64,000 nt of DNA, taken from the NCBI GenBank assembly GCA_964498525.1, contig CAZCGU010000012.1:1-64000 (forward strand), read 5' to 3'. Below are positions 8,070-17,022 of this stretch, piece by piece; the stretch's first letter is position 1; each line of letters begins with the position of its first letter. The DNA comes from DTU098 sp964498525. Its GTDB lineage: Bacteria > Bacillota > Desulfotomaculia > Desulfotomaculales > Pelotomaculaceae. Below the pieces are notes generated by a model, which was given only the letters and a program-made list of their open reading frames with translations, searched no databases and had not been told where the DNA came from. The position numbers were made by a program, and so were the translations under genes.

Positions 8070-8662
8070 ATGATTAAATCCAGCAAGGCTGTAGTTTTCC
8101 TGGTCCTGTTCTTAATGATTTTCACTCTTTTCGCGGGATTGGCCGGCCAGCCACGGGATGTTTGGGCCGGCGAACCGAGCCAGGCCGCTGCCGGTGCAGA
8201 GGCGGCGGCAGCCGGCGAGTCCCTGGCCGAATTGAAGGAAGGAAAAACTAACCGAGCCAATTGACCGGCGCAGCCTTTACGTCGCCGGCATTGTTGCCCG
8301 GCAGCAGCCCCCCGGCGGACTCGCCGGCCGCTTCAAGATCACGTCCGTGGATGATGCACAACCTGGAGTATCTGAAAGTTAAAATAAAATTTCCCAAATT
8401 TGGCTTTAAGCAAAAAAGCAATCTGATCAGTCACCTGAAAAAAATGGGTATGGTTTCCCCTTTTGACAGCGGGAACGCGGATTTTACAGGGATTGCGGAC
8501 AGGTCGGAAGGATTTAACCTGTATATCAGCGCCATAGCTCAGGAATGCACTATCAATGTAGATGAGGAGGGCGCCGAAGCAGCCGCCCTGACTTCGGTAA
8601 TTATGGCCGGATCCGCCCCCTTCAAGGAAAAATATTATTTTGGATCGGTTAATTGCTTCTAA
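8070..8662 (+). pseudogene. Secreted serpin (serine protease inhibitor) remnant
   Basis: ATG at 8070 after CCGGAGG starts a signal peptide (KAVVFLVLFLMIFTLFAGLAG). The first frame stops at 8264. A second frame to 8662 holds LEYLKVKIKFPKFGFKQKSN, LKKMGMVSPFDSGNADFTGI, LYISAIAQECTINVDEEGAE and AAALTSVIM. These are the shutter/hinge region of serpins (helix F to the reactive-centre hinge EEGAEAAA). The serpin core before this and the reactive loop and C-terminal strands after it are missing (the frame ends PFKEKYYFGSVNCF). Bacterial serpins are known; this copy is dead. It follows the two-component operon by about 25 nt. Confidence 0.7.
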
Positions 8663-8786
8663 ATCCTGTTAAATGGCGCTCGCCAACTGCCTATACAGGC
8701 GGTTGGCCTTGTTTTCTACCGTACCCATAGACGCCCATCCAACAACCAGGATGACATTATTTAAATGGCCACAGCCACTACAACCG

Positions 8787-9437
8787 TCAGTCCGCAAATA
8801 GCTCCCCCTTTTTTTCATCCATAAGAAACCTGGCCTGCTCCTGGAAATATTTCTTAATTTCATCCCAGGTTGCGCTTTTTTTAAGCATGATGATCTTGTC
8901 CCCTGTTTTTTCGGCGTCTTCGAAATAAGTAAGGCTCAAAATCAAGTGTTTGATATTAACCTGCCAGCGGGAAAATTTTTTTTCATAAAGCTCGAAAACT
9001 TCTCTAAGTGGTATCAAGTCAGCGATAAAGAAAAGATCGATGAAGTCTTTTTTACTGCCCCGGGCGCCTACTGTATCAAGTTTGATTGGCGCCAGGTCCG
9101 GTAAGTCTGCTATGAGGCAGTCATTGTATTTCACAGGCGGGAGAATTAGAGGGGGAGCGTAATAAAGAAAACTGACCTTAACTCCGTTAAAAATGCCATG
9201 CAAGGTGCAGCTCTTCATGTCGGTCAGGATAAAATCCCCCGTTTTATTCAAATCGTCGCGCAACGATAGGGCATTAAACTCATGCGGTGTAAAAAAATCA
9301 AAATCCTCTGAAATACGGTGACCGAGGTGAAGCGCAACAGCGGTGCCACCTGCGAGATAAAAATTTTTTAAACCCTGTAAATGCGCCAGGCGCTTTAGGA
9401 CTTCGTCCCTGCCCGGTGGGAGGGCTGCTGCAAGCAT
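8787..9437 (-). CDS. AbiEii/AbiGii-type nucleotidyltransferase toxin
   Basis: 216 residues. The nucleotidyltransferase signature is visible: NFYLAGGTAVALHLGHRISE followed by DFDFF, giving the GG(T/S)...DxD active site typical of DUF1814/AbiEii proteins. These act as toxins of abortive-infection or toxin-antitoxin pairs by modifying tRNA or other targets. The upstream partner overlaps by 43 bp and belongs to an uncharacterised family, not the classical AbiEi winged-helix antitoxin. Confidence 0.8.
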   Translation of the reverse strand: MLAAALPPGRDEVLKRLAHLQGLKNFYLAGGTAVALHLGHRISEDFDFFTPHEFNALSLRDDLNKTGDFILTDMKSCTLHGIFNGVKVSFLYYAPPLILPPVKYNDCLIADLPDLAPIKLDTVGARGSKKDFIDLFFIADLIPLREVFELYEKKFSRWQVNIKHLILSLTYFEDAEKTGDKIIMLKKSATWDEIKKYFQEQARFLMDEKKGELFAD

Positions 9438-9697
9438 TTTAGTTCACTCTCTTTCAGGCCAAAATAGGACTTCCAAAAATAGCCTGTTTTGCGGGAAAGG
9501 GCGCGGCTATTTTTAATGACCTCCATAAGGAGTTGATCAGGGTAATGGTTTAACATCCAGAAAAAGCTTTTGTCGTCACTATGTTCCAATAGTCTTTCAA
9601 CGATAAAATATTGATCGACTTCTGTATCCAGGGACCTAAAATCTACATCCCAGAAAAAAACTTTGCTAAATTCGGGTGGGGTAGGCATAGCGGGCAC
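9395..9697 (-). CDS. Small partner protein of the AbiEii-like toxin (DUF6922-like)
   Basis: 100 residues, overlapping the toxin start. It begins PPEFSKVFFWDVDFRSLD and carries YFIVERLLEHSDD and LNHYPDQLL. These features recur in small proteins encoded next to AbiEii-type nucleotidyltransferases. The order partner-then-toxin and the overlap suggest a regulatory or antitoxin role (inference). Confidence 0.65.
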   Translation of the reverse strand: MPAMPTPPEFSKVFFWDVDFRSLDTEVDQYFIVERLLEHSDDKSFFWMLNHYPDQLLMEVIKNSRALSRKTGYFWKSYFGLKESELKCLQQPSHRAGTKS

Positions 9698-9803
9698 TCC
9701 TTAGAACCTTTTGCCGGATTTTTGCAGAAGGGTTACCTACTACAACTCTATTATAAGGGGTTTTTAATGAAATACCATGATATTTATGGTATTTGACCCC
9801 AGG

Positions 9804-9828
9804 TGTCATGGGGACGGGGTTGTTGACA
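9804..9828 (+). repeat. 25-bp dispersed palindromic repeat, copy A
   Basis: TGTCA-N-GGGGACGGGGTTG-TTGACA-type word. An inverted copy with two mismatches lies at 14002-14026. Such TGTCAC...GACGGGG...TGACA units resemble REP-like dispersed repeats of clostridial genomes. Confidence 0.6.
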
Positions 9829-9886
9829 ATATTAGGCAGGGGTTTGGTTTTGCCGGTTCCAATCACATAGGTAATGCTGAACGGAA

Positions 9887-11812
9887 TTAAGGCTGCCCGA
9901 TCCCTGCCGATCTGACTTCCTCCATCAAGGCCCGGAAGCGGCGATATTCCGTCATGATTTTTCCGTGAAAAGCCGCCCATTCCCGGTCCTTGCCGGATAA
10001 CGCGCATACTACCTTCAATTCCTTCAGCCACCCGGCCGCCCTGGCGTATGCCGGACGTCCCCTCTGGCTGATGTTCTTTAATGCCAGCTCCTGATACAGC
10101 GGAATCAGTCTGCCCGGTTCATGGCCCTTTATTTTCTCAAAAAGTTTGAACAGCGGCGGTTCACTCATGTAAAACCGATCTTTCTCCTTGATAAATACAG
10201 ACCAGGCTTTGTCGAGATCACCCAGGTAAAGATGGATGTCGATTAACAGTCCAAATTGATTCTTTTGTCTCAAGGCCTCAAGCCATTTTTGAATTTTAGC
10301 TTCTTTATCAGCATCTTGTTCTACGAGATCAGTGTTTCGCTTGAACAGATCCAGGTCGGGATAGGACAGAAACCATTTTTCGCACCAGTCCTTTATTCCC
10401 TGCCTGTCGCCTGAACATTCGCACAGGCGAACGATCCGCTCGTAATCGTGGGGGAGAACCCTGGGACTTGTAAACAAGGCGTTTTGCATCGCCGTGAGCG
10501 CTTCAGGCCAGCGCTCCAGTTTTTCATAATATTTTACAAAGCTGAACATTACTGACCGGGGCGATCCTTCCACCATGGCCGCGGCCTGTTTCGCCTCTTC
10601 TTCCTGGTCCAGGGATAAGCACAATTCCACCCACCATGACGCCAAAGACCCGCGGTCCTCTTCATCCTGCAGGCAGGCGCTCCGTAAAAAATCCCGGTCG
10701 ATCTTCATGAGCTGTTCCTTCAAATGCCGGAGGTACTGAGGTTCCCGGACACAATGGCGCAAAACCGATGTCCACGACAACAAATCATCCAGTTGTTCGT
10801 TTTGAGAAACGATCCATGTGATTAACTCCCGTAAGAATGCTTGGGCCGCCGGGTCGTGAAGTTGGTAATCATGCACCCTTTCTATGGCTTCCCGCAGGTA
10901 GCTCTCAAATTCCAAACAAGCATCGGTTAATTCGTTGTCGCCATATCCGTCATCATACTTGTCGCTCCAGCCTTCCAGACCGGTTACCGCCACCAGCAAC
11001 CCCACAGTCCCGGATATGTAGTTTTCGGCGGTCACCAGTTGCACTAGCTCCCGGCCGTACCGATCCAATCTTTCCAGCCCTTTGCTAAAATCCCACTCCG
11101 TCCCTTCCGTGTCGTTATAGTAACGGTCCTCATACCCGTAGCGGCCGGCTTCGTCTTCAATTTCGGTGAACAAGAACTCGCACTCTTTTAGGACGGCGGG
11201 AAACTCTTTTTGGTAAAAAGCCAGTGCACTGCGCAGTCCCATCCGGCGAATCCGATCCGAACGTAGATTTTCGGTTCTTTGGCGCTCAACAAGGATCAGA
11301 CGAATGGTTTCCCGCAAGGAAGGGTCTATTTCCGTCAGCCGGGTTATGAGGTCGAGCAAATCTTCCTTTTTCATGATTTTCAGTTGTTGTGTCAGGTTTT
11401 TAGCCGGATGAGGGTTTGTCTCCCTACCTGCGGTTCCGGCGGTGTCTTCCGCACCCGCTCCATCAGCCGCCCTCGCCGGGAAGCCGCCGGCAGACGCGCT
11501 TGCGCCGGACTGCCCTGAGTCTTCCCGGGTTATATAGTAAACTACTGCCGCCATATGTTTGCAGTAGTCATCATAAGGGCAGTCACAGCGACTCTTGCTG
11601 AAATCGGTCAGATGCACCCGGACCTTATAGTTTCCATGGTTACCCGAAACGGTGGCGCGTATCCATGGTTCTTCAAGCCGGATATTTTTCACCAGTCCAC
11701 GTTCATAATAAGTCAACACTCTATCGGCGATGTGACCCTGAATAAACCTGTCCATTTCCATTAATAACAACGGAAACCTCTGGCTTTCTTTCTCTTTCAC
11801 AATTATTTCCAT
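9887..11812 (-). CDS. SWIM zinc-finger protein
   Basis: About 640 residues from MEIIVKEKESQRF; the start could lie up to 30 codons further upstream (11902). The SWIM motif is clear near the N-terminus: SRCDCPYDDYCKHMAAVVYY (CxCx6CxH). The rest is alpha-helical with TPR-like repeats. Proteins of this architecture often neighbour SNF2-type helicases, but none is present here. SWIM domains bind nucleic acid or protein; the specific role is unknown. It is encoded alone, convergent with nothing obvious. Confidence 0.75.
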   Translation of the reverse strand: MEIIVKEKESQRFPLLLMEMDRFIQGHIADRVLTYYERGLVKNIRLEEPWIRATVSGNHGNYKVRVHLTDFSKSRCDCPYDDYCKHMAAVVYYITREDSGQSGASASAGGFPARAADGAGAEDTAGTAGRETNPHPAKNLTQQLKIMKKEDLLDLITRLTEIDPSLRETIRLILVERQRTENLRSDRIRRMGLRSALAFYQKEFPAVLKECEFLFTEIEDEAGRYGYEDRYYNDTEGTEWDFSKGLERLDRYGRELVQLVTAENYISGTVGLLVAVTGLEGWSDKYDDGYGDNELTDACLEFESYLREAIERVHDYQLHDPAAQAFLRELITWIVSQNEQLDDLLSWTSVLRHCVREPQYLRHLKEQLMKIDRDFLRSACLQDEEDRGSLASWWVELCLSLDQEEEAKQAAAMVEGSPRSVMFSFVKYYEKLERWPEALTAMQNALFTSPRVLPHDYERIVRLCECSGDRQGIKDWCEKWFLSYPDLDLFKRNTDLVEQDADKEAKIQKWLEALRQKNQFGLLIDIHLYLGDLDKAWSVFIKEKDRFYMSEPPLFKLFEKIKGHEPGRLIPLYQELALKNISQRGRPAYARAAGWLKELKVVCALSGKDREWAAFHGKIMTEYRRFRALMEEVRSAGIGQP

Positions 11813-12089
11813 TCCTTTCGCTTCGCTCAAGGCACAAAACGCAATGAAAGAATTTCTTTCAGACTTCTTCATCCCCCAGGTTTTAGAGTAACACAAACTC
11901 AAAAAAAGGGAAATCCACTGACTCTAATATGTACTCCAATTATTACACCGACCCCTGGCCCAGCCTAGGTCTGCCAAAAATTATCCCGTTATCCCTTTCC
12001 GCCGCCGTCCCTCCCCGTCCGCGGCCAGCAGCGCGTGGACAACCATTTGCGGGGTTATATCCCCCCCTTCGTGGTGGATGCTTTCGCTT

Positions 12090-12623
12090 TCAATACAGGC
12101 GCGAACAGCCATTTCTCCCAGTTCGTCTTTTCAGGTGAATGACGACACGGCGGAGCCTGCCATGACAGATATCCGCACCTGGTACCAGGGACCCGTCACC
12201 CTGGACAAAGACCTGCTGGTGATTAATGTTTCTGAAGAGCCTCCCTATGATTTCGCTGTTAATTGCGTAGTACGGGCACTCGCGGTATGCCCTGCGAATA
12301 AGGGCATCTCCCCGCTCTTTCGCTATCCGAAAAAAAGCCGTTTTTGGACACTCCCCAACGGCTTTAATTCGTGAACCCTCTTTCATGCATTCAATGGACA
12401 AGTACCCATCCCTGCGGAGAATATCCAAATCCTCCGCAAGCTGAAGGGAATAGGGGCCGTATTTATATGGAATAAACCCGTAGAAATCCAGGCCTTCCGA
12501 TATCGTGTGAAGGAATACTAACTTCTGCAGGTCAGTGGATGTTACACCGCATTGAAGCTGGCGGATAAACGCTAACAGAAACCGTTGCCGTTTATAAGTC
12601 GGCTGATTGATATTTTCGTTCAT
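12090..12623 (-). pseudogene. Truncated DUF488-associated regulator-like protein
   Basis: Residues to about 135 look genuine: KRQRFLLAFIRQLQCGVTST, DLQKLVFLHTISEGLDFYGF, then KYGPYSLQLAEDLDILRRDG. This is the helical module often found N-terminal to DUF488 domains and related to SocA/Panacea-type proteins. After NSEIIGRLF the sequence becomes low-quality (arginine-rich) and the expected DUF488 part is missing. I read this as a broken gene whose 3' end has been replaced. The ATG at 12623 is chosen over 12659 because GGTGGG precedes it. Confidence 0.55.
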
Positions 12624-12693
12624 CCCACCATACCTTCTTTTAATAGATTTATCGAACACTTATTCTTATATTAAAGGCCAGTGCCCCTCCCCG

Positions 12694-13068
12694 TCAATCA
12701 AAATCCCTTGAGAAATGCTGCTGCAGCGCATTGCAAAAAACAGGTTTTACCAGGAGAGTGTTGCAAAACCCAGCCCAATAAGCCCACTGATCGGCAGCGT
12801 GAACTCTTACGTCACGATGAGGATCGGAGAAATCATCAAAGTCATCATCCGTGATTTTAAAACGCAGAATTACATCCGGCTCATTTGATGGCGTTTCAAG
12901 CGGCACTTCAAGAGCCATCAAGTGGCTTGCTGTCATTTCAAACAGCACCTGAATAATGTAGCATAGACGCGCCGGTGTGATATTATCTGTCACCTGAAAG
13001 CGCCGTCATATTGTAGGTTTGTAGTCGGCAAGCTCTGCGTAAAACTGGTAGATTGGATGTGTGGACAT
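12694..13068 (-). pseudogene. pRiA4b ORF-3-like protein with an internal stop codon
   Basis: Starting at 13068 behind AAGGAGC the frame reads MSTHPIYQFYAELADYKPTI, then TGA at 13008-13006, then RRFQVTDNITPARLCYIIQV and LFEMTASHLMALEVP. The TGA stands where a Trp is expected (KPTIWRR), the classic opening of pRiA4b ORF-3 family proteins. One G-to-A change would explain it. The 3' end (FCNTLLVKPVFCN...) also departs from the family and may be a further truncation. Function of the family is unknown; it is common on mobile DNA. Confidence 0.65.
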
Positions 13069-13192
13069 CTTAGCTGCTCCTTATCTATTACTATTTGAAA
13101 ATGATCTCATATGGAGTTTGACTCATTCCCGCAATCACATAAACCAGTATGATCCAATTTGGAATAATCAAAAATACGCCTGCTATAACGCA

Positions 13193-13221
13193 TTGACAGC
13201 CCTGTTTAGAAGTGATATATT
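13193..13221 (+). promoter_or_regulatory. Sigma-A promoter of the DUF3796-XRE operon
   Basis: TTGACA (13193-13198), 17-nt spacer, TATATT (13216-13221). About 40 nt upstream of the first start codon. Confidence 0.8.
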
Positions 13222-13244
13222 TGTAACAATGATACAAATATATC
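13214..13244. promoter_or_regulatory. Operator: 12-bp perfect inverted repeat over the -10 box
   Basis: GATATATTTGTA and TACAAATATATC separated by 7 nt. It overlaps the -10 box and transcription start, so binding would block transcription. The XRE regulator encoded second in the operon is the obvious candidate (inference). Confidence 0.75.
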
Positions 13245-13263
13245 ACCCTGGGAGGTTATGAAA

Positions 13264-13629
13264 ATGATAGCTTTATCCTCAAAATCTATCAAATACGCCT
13301 GGTTTTTTGGTTTTTTTGGTTTTTTTGGTTTCACATATTTTATAACCGGTGATCCGGCATCACTATTTTTCTTTAACTTTTTAAGTTTTTTTGCCTACTA
13401 TTTTATAGCAAAAATGGCTGAAGAAATGCCAGATGAACGTTACCTCGAAAATAGTAAAAATGCAAAATTGAAAACAGCTCTAATTCCTTTAATCCTTTTA
13501 TTCATTATCGGTTTCTTCTCGGGATTTCCTTTTGTTACAAAAGAGCTTATTATTTTAGCTTGTGCTTTTGGATGGTCTGTTACGCTAATATCCTATGCTG
13601 TTCTTTTTTGGTATTATGATAAGCATTAA
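13264..13629 (+). CDS. DUF3796-like small membrane protein
   Basis: About 121 residues. ATG 13264 has GGGAGG at better spacing than ATG 13258. Four hydrophobic segments: the unusual FFGFFGFFGF start, FFNFLSFFAYYFIA, TALIPLILLFIIGFFSGF, and the end region. A charged loop EEMPDERYLENSKNAKLK lies in the middle. Family members are usually followed by a small XRE regulator, as here, with a 1-bp overlap. The biological role of the pair is unknown. Confidence 0.75.
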   Translation: MIALSSKSIKYAWFFGFFGFFGFTYFITGDPASLFFFNFLSFFAYYFIAKMAEEMPDERYLENSKNAKLKTALIPLILLFIIGFFSGFPFVTKELIILACAFGWSVTLISYAVLFWYYDKH

Positions 13630-13844
13630 TGGGGGTGGGTTCCATCCAAAAATTTGCTTGCAATTTAAAAAAATATCGTCAACTTGTGGATTTGACTCAG
13701 GATGAACTTGCCCGATTAGTTGGAGTGCGGAGGGAAACTATCATTAGGTTGGAAGCGGGTAAATACAATCCATCACTTAAACTGGCTATTGATATTTCAC
13801 GGATTGTAAAGGCGCCAATTGAGGAGATTTTTATTTTTTTGTAA
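13629..13844 (+). CDS. XRE-family transcriptional regulator
   Basis: 71 residues, almost entirely one helix-turn-helix: LKKYRQLVDLTQDELARLVG, VRRETIIRLEAGKYNPSLKL. It overlaps the stop of the membrane-protein gene (TAATG). It probably binds the inverted repeat at 13214-13244 and represses its own operon. It resembles the short Cro/C1-type partners of DUF3796 and similar membrane proteins. Confidence 0.85.
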   Translation: MGVGSIQKFACNLKKYRQLVDLTQDELARLVGVRRETIIRLEAGKYNPSLKLAIDISRIVKAPIEEIFIFL

Positions 13845-13871
13845 ATTAAAAGATTAAATTAACAGACAAAA

Positions 13872-13911
13872 AGGGCATCTCACCTGAGGTGCTTTTTCAT
13901 GCCCATTTTTA
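13872..13911 (+). terminator. Terminator after the XRE gene
   Basis: Outer stem GGGCAT/ATGCCC with inner CACCTGAGGTG hairpin, followed by ATTTTT. Located 28 nt after the XRE stop. Confidence 0.6.
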
Positions 13912-14001
13912 AGGAGGGTGATGCTTGATTCTTATTGCCATAATCCTCAGAAGGCAGTAAAACGGGGGGCGGCAATGCCTTTGCCGCCCCTTTGGCCAGG
14001 A

Positions 14002-14026
14002 TGTCAACAACCCCGTTCCCGTGACA
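14002..14026 (-). repeat. 25-bp dispersed palindromic repeat, copy B
   Basis: Inverted copy of 9804-9828 with two mismatches, followed by a partial third unit (CCCGTGACAACTTATTC). Confidence 0.6.
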
Positions 14027-14042
14027 ACTTACCCGTGACAAC

Positions 14043-14720
14043 TTATTCCTTCACCCTCTTTACGTATCCCAGGGCAGCGCATTCAAATATATGCGCGACT
14101 ACGAGATCCGCGCCCTCGGGTAAGGAAGTCCATATACCGCAATAGGGACAAGCCTGCTGAAATATCGTGCCTGATATGGACCTGCTTGCGTTAAAACATT
14201 TTCCCGGCATTGGGAACTGTCCCTCCTGCAGGCCGCAATCCTTGCCCGCTCCCGTACCCCCGCTTATACCCGCCAGCAGCCCGTCGTCCACCTGATAATA
14301 GTTGATGAATACGGCTGAAACCAGGGAAAGGGGAAAACTTGCGCTAAAAAACCGGATGGCACGAACATTCATTATGTTGGATGCGGCGTCCGCTTTACCG
14401 AAGATACCGTCTAGCTGCGGCGCAAAGACAAATATCAGGGAAGCCGTGGCAATACTCAAGATCAAGCCGGTGCGCAGGGATGTCCTCAGGGTGTCCTGCA
14501 GTGAGCGGACGTCCCCTTCTCCATAAAAGATGCCTGACAGCATCAGTGTGTTTATGCCGACACCGATGGTTATAGCACTGACGAAGCTGTCGATTTCATA
14601 TTGTATAGCAAATGCGGTAACCGCCGCAGCGCCCCCAATATTGATCAGCATTCGATTAAGGATGCCTATCCTCAGCGTATAGCTCCACATCTCCAGGGCA
14701 GTGGGAAAGCCAGTGGCGAT
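14043..14720 (-). pseudogene. MATE-family transporter fragment
   Basis: Residues from GFPTALEMWSYTLRIG to AIRFFSASFPLSLVSAVFIN (about 14720-14294) match a middle section of MATE multidrug/Na+ antiporters. The first helices are missing, replaced by the truncated gldA gene. After NYYQVDD the frame continues with unrelated residues (CPYCGIWTSLPEGADLVVAH) to the stop. It is a rearrangement product, not a transporter. Confidence 0.7.
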
Positions 14721-15390
14721 GATTCGTGAAAGTTCTTGAGGCAGGTTGCAAAAACCCAGGATTCCAAAAGAGTGTCGTAACAGAGCCTGGCCAGGGCATA
14801 GGCGGTCAGGGAGCCCAATTCTCCCGCCTCATTTTTGGATTTGGCTTTCCGGCATGATTCCGCCTCAAACCAGGTAGCCAGAGCATCCCCCATACCCGCT
14901 ACTAAAAAACGTTCCGGGGCATTGGCGATAATCTCAGAATCCACCAGGACCAAATCGGGATTTTTATTCTGATATTCCACCCGGACTACAACACCCTCTT
15001 CGCTGTACACAACCGCGCAGGCGCTGCAAGGAGCGTCAGTGGAGGCAATAGTAGAGACAACGGCTACAGGGACGCCCAGGCGGTTGGCCACTATCTTGCC
15101 TGTGTCAATGGTTTTTCCCCCACCAACGGCAACGACAAACCGGGCCTGACATCCCTGCCCCAGGTTGGTCAAGCGTTCTATTTCCATGTCGCAGCATTCC
15201 CGGTTGAACCTCTCGTAGATTAAGCAAAATTTTGCTGTTTGCTTCGATATTTTGTCCTTCAGCAACTTCATGGCTGAAGGGCTATTATGCACAAACCCGT
15301 TTTGCCGAGGTTCAGCAATTCTTTTTCCAGGCGCCCAATTGCCCCGAAACCCTGTATATAGCGCCCGGGAAATAATGTTTTAGTAATCAT
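14717..15390 (-). pseudogene. Glycerol dehydrogenase (GldA-like), frameshifted and truncated
   Basis: The N-terminus (MITKTLFPGRYIQGFGAIGR, LEKELLNLGKTGLCII) starts at ATG 15390. It shifts frame near 15292 into KLLKDKISKQTAKFCLIYER. The NAD site FVVAVGGGKTIDTGKIVANR, STIASTDAPCSA and VAGMGDALATWFEAE identify the iron/zinc-dependent glycerol dehydrogenase family. The protein breaks off after ARLCYDTLLE, where homology changes to a MATE transporter in another frame. The C-terminal metal-binding histidines are lost, so it is inactive. Confidence 0.75.
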
Positions 15391-15624
15391 CGCTATTTAA
15401 ACCCCCTTATTGGATTGGTATATTTGTATCATATAACCCCGGGACTAACAAAACGGCTAACGAAATGAATCGAATTCTGCTTAAGAACACAAATAAGGCT
15501 TGAATACCAGTAAATTAAGGGCTTTCAAGTCTTTTTACGGCTTGTAACAGTCAAAGGTGAGGTTATACTGCTTCTGCCGCTGCTAAAGTAAGCAGACACA
15601 CGCTTGGAAATACATATACAAAGG

Positions 15625-16374
15625 TCACCATAAAACTCCCAGGGAAATGGCCAGCCCCGCAAACTCCGGATGCTCAACCACTTCTTCGTCCAGGCCGGCG
15701 GCAACCAGGGCGTAGACGCCGTCCCGGAGGGAAAAACATTCCAGCGTTTTTTCCTCCGGATTGACAAGCCAGTAGTGCCTGACCTTGGCTTTCTGATAAA
15801 TCCGCATCTTTTGCAGCCGGTCCTTACGAAGGCTGGACGGGGACAGTATTTCTACAACCAACTCCGGCGGACCGTCAACCCGGGCGTCTTTCACAATCAA
15901 TTTTTGTTCTCCCGACACATAGAACAGGTCCGGCTGAACTACGCTAACATCATGGAAGGTCACGTCCAGCGGCGCGTTGAATACTTCCCCTTCCGGATCA
16001 CAGGCGCCGAAATAATCTTCCAGGATCCGCTGGAGCCGGCGGGAAACCCGCTGGTGTATAACACTGGGCGAGGGTTCCTTGATCAACATACCCTCAAGGA
16101 CCTCGAAACGATAACCCGGTTCTTCCGGCAACAGCAAATAGTCCCGGTAGGTGTAGCTTTTAGACGGTTCGCTTTGGTAGCCGGCTGCTTTTTCCTGAAC
16201 TGTTGAACCGGTCAGCGCGCCGATCACATCAGCAAGCTTGTAGCGGTACTGCTTGCTCCCCAACTCAACGTGGGGTATTCTTTTTTCTCTTGTATACCTC
16301 CAGATGGTTTCCACGGAAAGATCCAGGGCTTCAGCCAAAACCTGGGCGGTTACCAGTTCCTTATCTTCGACCAT
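15625..16374 (-). CDS. Uma2-type (DUF820) nuclease with N-terminal excisionase-like HTH
   Basis: About 249 residues from ATG 16374 (GGAGGTG upstream). Residues about 5-55 form an excisionase/MerR-like winged helix (AQVLAEALDLSVETIWRYTR, then PHVELGSKQYRY). The remainder is a Uma2-family PD-(D/E)xK fold: YRFEVLEGMLIKEPSPSVIH, VVQPDLFYVS, PPELVVEILSPSS, KMRIYQKAKVRHYWLVNP. The acidic D and E-x-L residues match the predicted active site. Uma2 proteins are abundant but poorly characterised; the DNA-binding front is less usual. Confidence 0.8.
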   Translation of the reverse strand: MVEDKELVTAQVLAEALDLSVETIWRYTREKRIPHVELGSKQYRYKLADVIGALTGSTVQEKAAGYQSEPSKSYTYRDYLLLPEEPGYRFEVLEGMLIKEPSPSVIHQRVSRRLQRILEDYFGACDPEGEVFNAPLDVTFHDVSVVQPDLFYVSGEQKLIVKDARVDGPPELVVEILSPSSLRKDRLQKMRIYQKAKVRHYWLVNPEEKTLECFSLRDGVYALVAAGLDEEVVEHPEFAGLAISLGVLW

Positions 16375-16752
16375 AAGAACACCTCCACTGTAATTATAGA
16401 TTGCCTGCAAACATAAATCAACGAATATCAACTGGGATCAATTCAAATCAATCGTATAAAATGGCTGTCTTATAAAGGAATGCCATTGGGAATCAGCCCT
16501 TATCAGCTTTTATCAGCTTCTATCATATAACCGAGATGCTCAAACTTCTTACTTAAACCATATCCAATTTCAATCCCTTTATTGTGTTGGCGTGTGATGT
16601 ACCTTTTGGCAACGCTGCCGGCTATGACCGCCCAGGGCGGCTGAAAAATACTGCGACCCCCTGGCTGCCCCTGATACCTGATCTTCTGCATGGCATAATT
16701 ATATGGTAATTTTGCCGGTAGATAAGTATAATATAAATAGGAGGTTGATTCT

Positions 16753-17022
16753 ATGCTTAAAACAAAAAAAACCATAAAATATACCGCCACCTTACCGGAA
16801 GCATCAGTCCATGAGCTTAAAATGCTTGCCGAAAGAAAGGTAATTCCTTCGGTAAATTTCGCTATTCGCGAAGCAGTTTATTTGTATATTGCGCAGACAA
16901 AAAGGAAGATGTATGAAAAGGAAATACAGGAAGCCGCAAAGGATAAGGATTTTTTAACGAGAACGGTGGAAAGTGATCAAGACTTTGCTTATGTTGACAG
17001 CGAGGTGGGCAGGGATTGGTAA
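16753..17022 (+). CDS. MazE-like antitoxin
   Basis: 89 residues; TAGGAGG 7 nt before ATG. The N-terminal part (KKTIKYTATLPEASVHELKM) looks like a ribbon-helix-helix DNA-binding domain and the C-terminal half is acidic, as in antitoxins. A TATAAT box lies at 16727-16732 with a weak -35. The MazF-like toxin overlaps its end by 7 bp. Presumed role: neutralise the toxin and repress the operon. Confidence 0.8.
   Translation: MLKTKKTIKYTATLPEASVHELKMLAERKVIPSVNFAIREAVYLYIAQTKRKMYEKEIQEAAKDKDFLTRTVESDQDFAYVDSEVGRDW

Noticed and set aside
8669..8863. Minus frame ending NKANRLYRQLASAI
   Set aside because: Protein-like tail, but overlaps the end of the AbiEii-like gene and has no start; too short to assign.
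16503..16790. 95-codon minus frame over the MazEF promoter
   Set aside because: No family resemblance or ribosome site; covers the promoter and start of the antitoxin gene.
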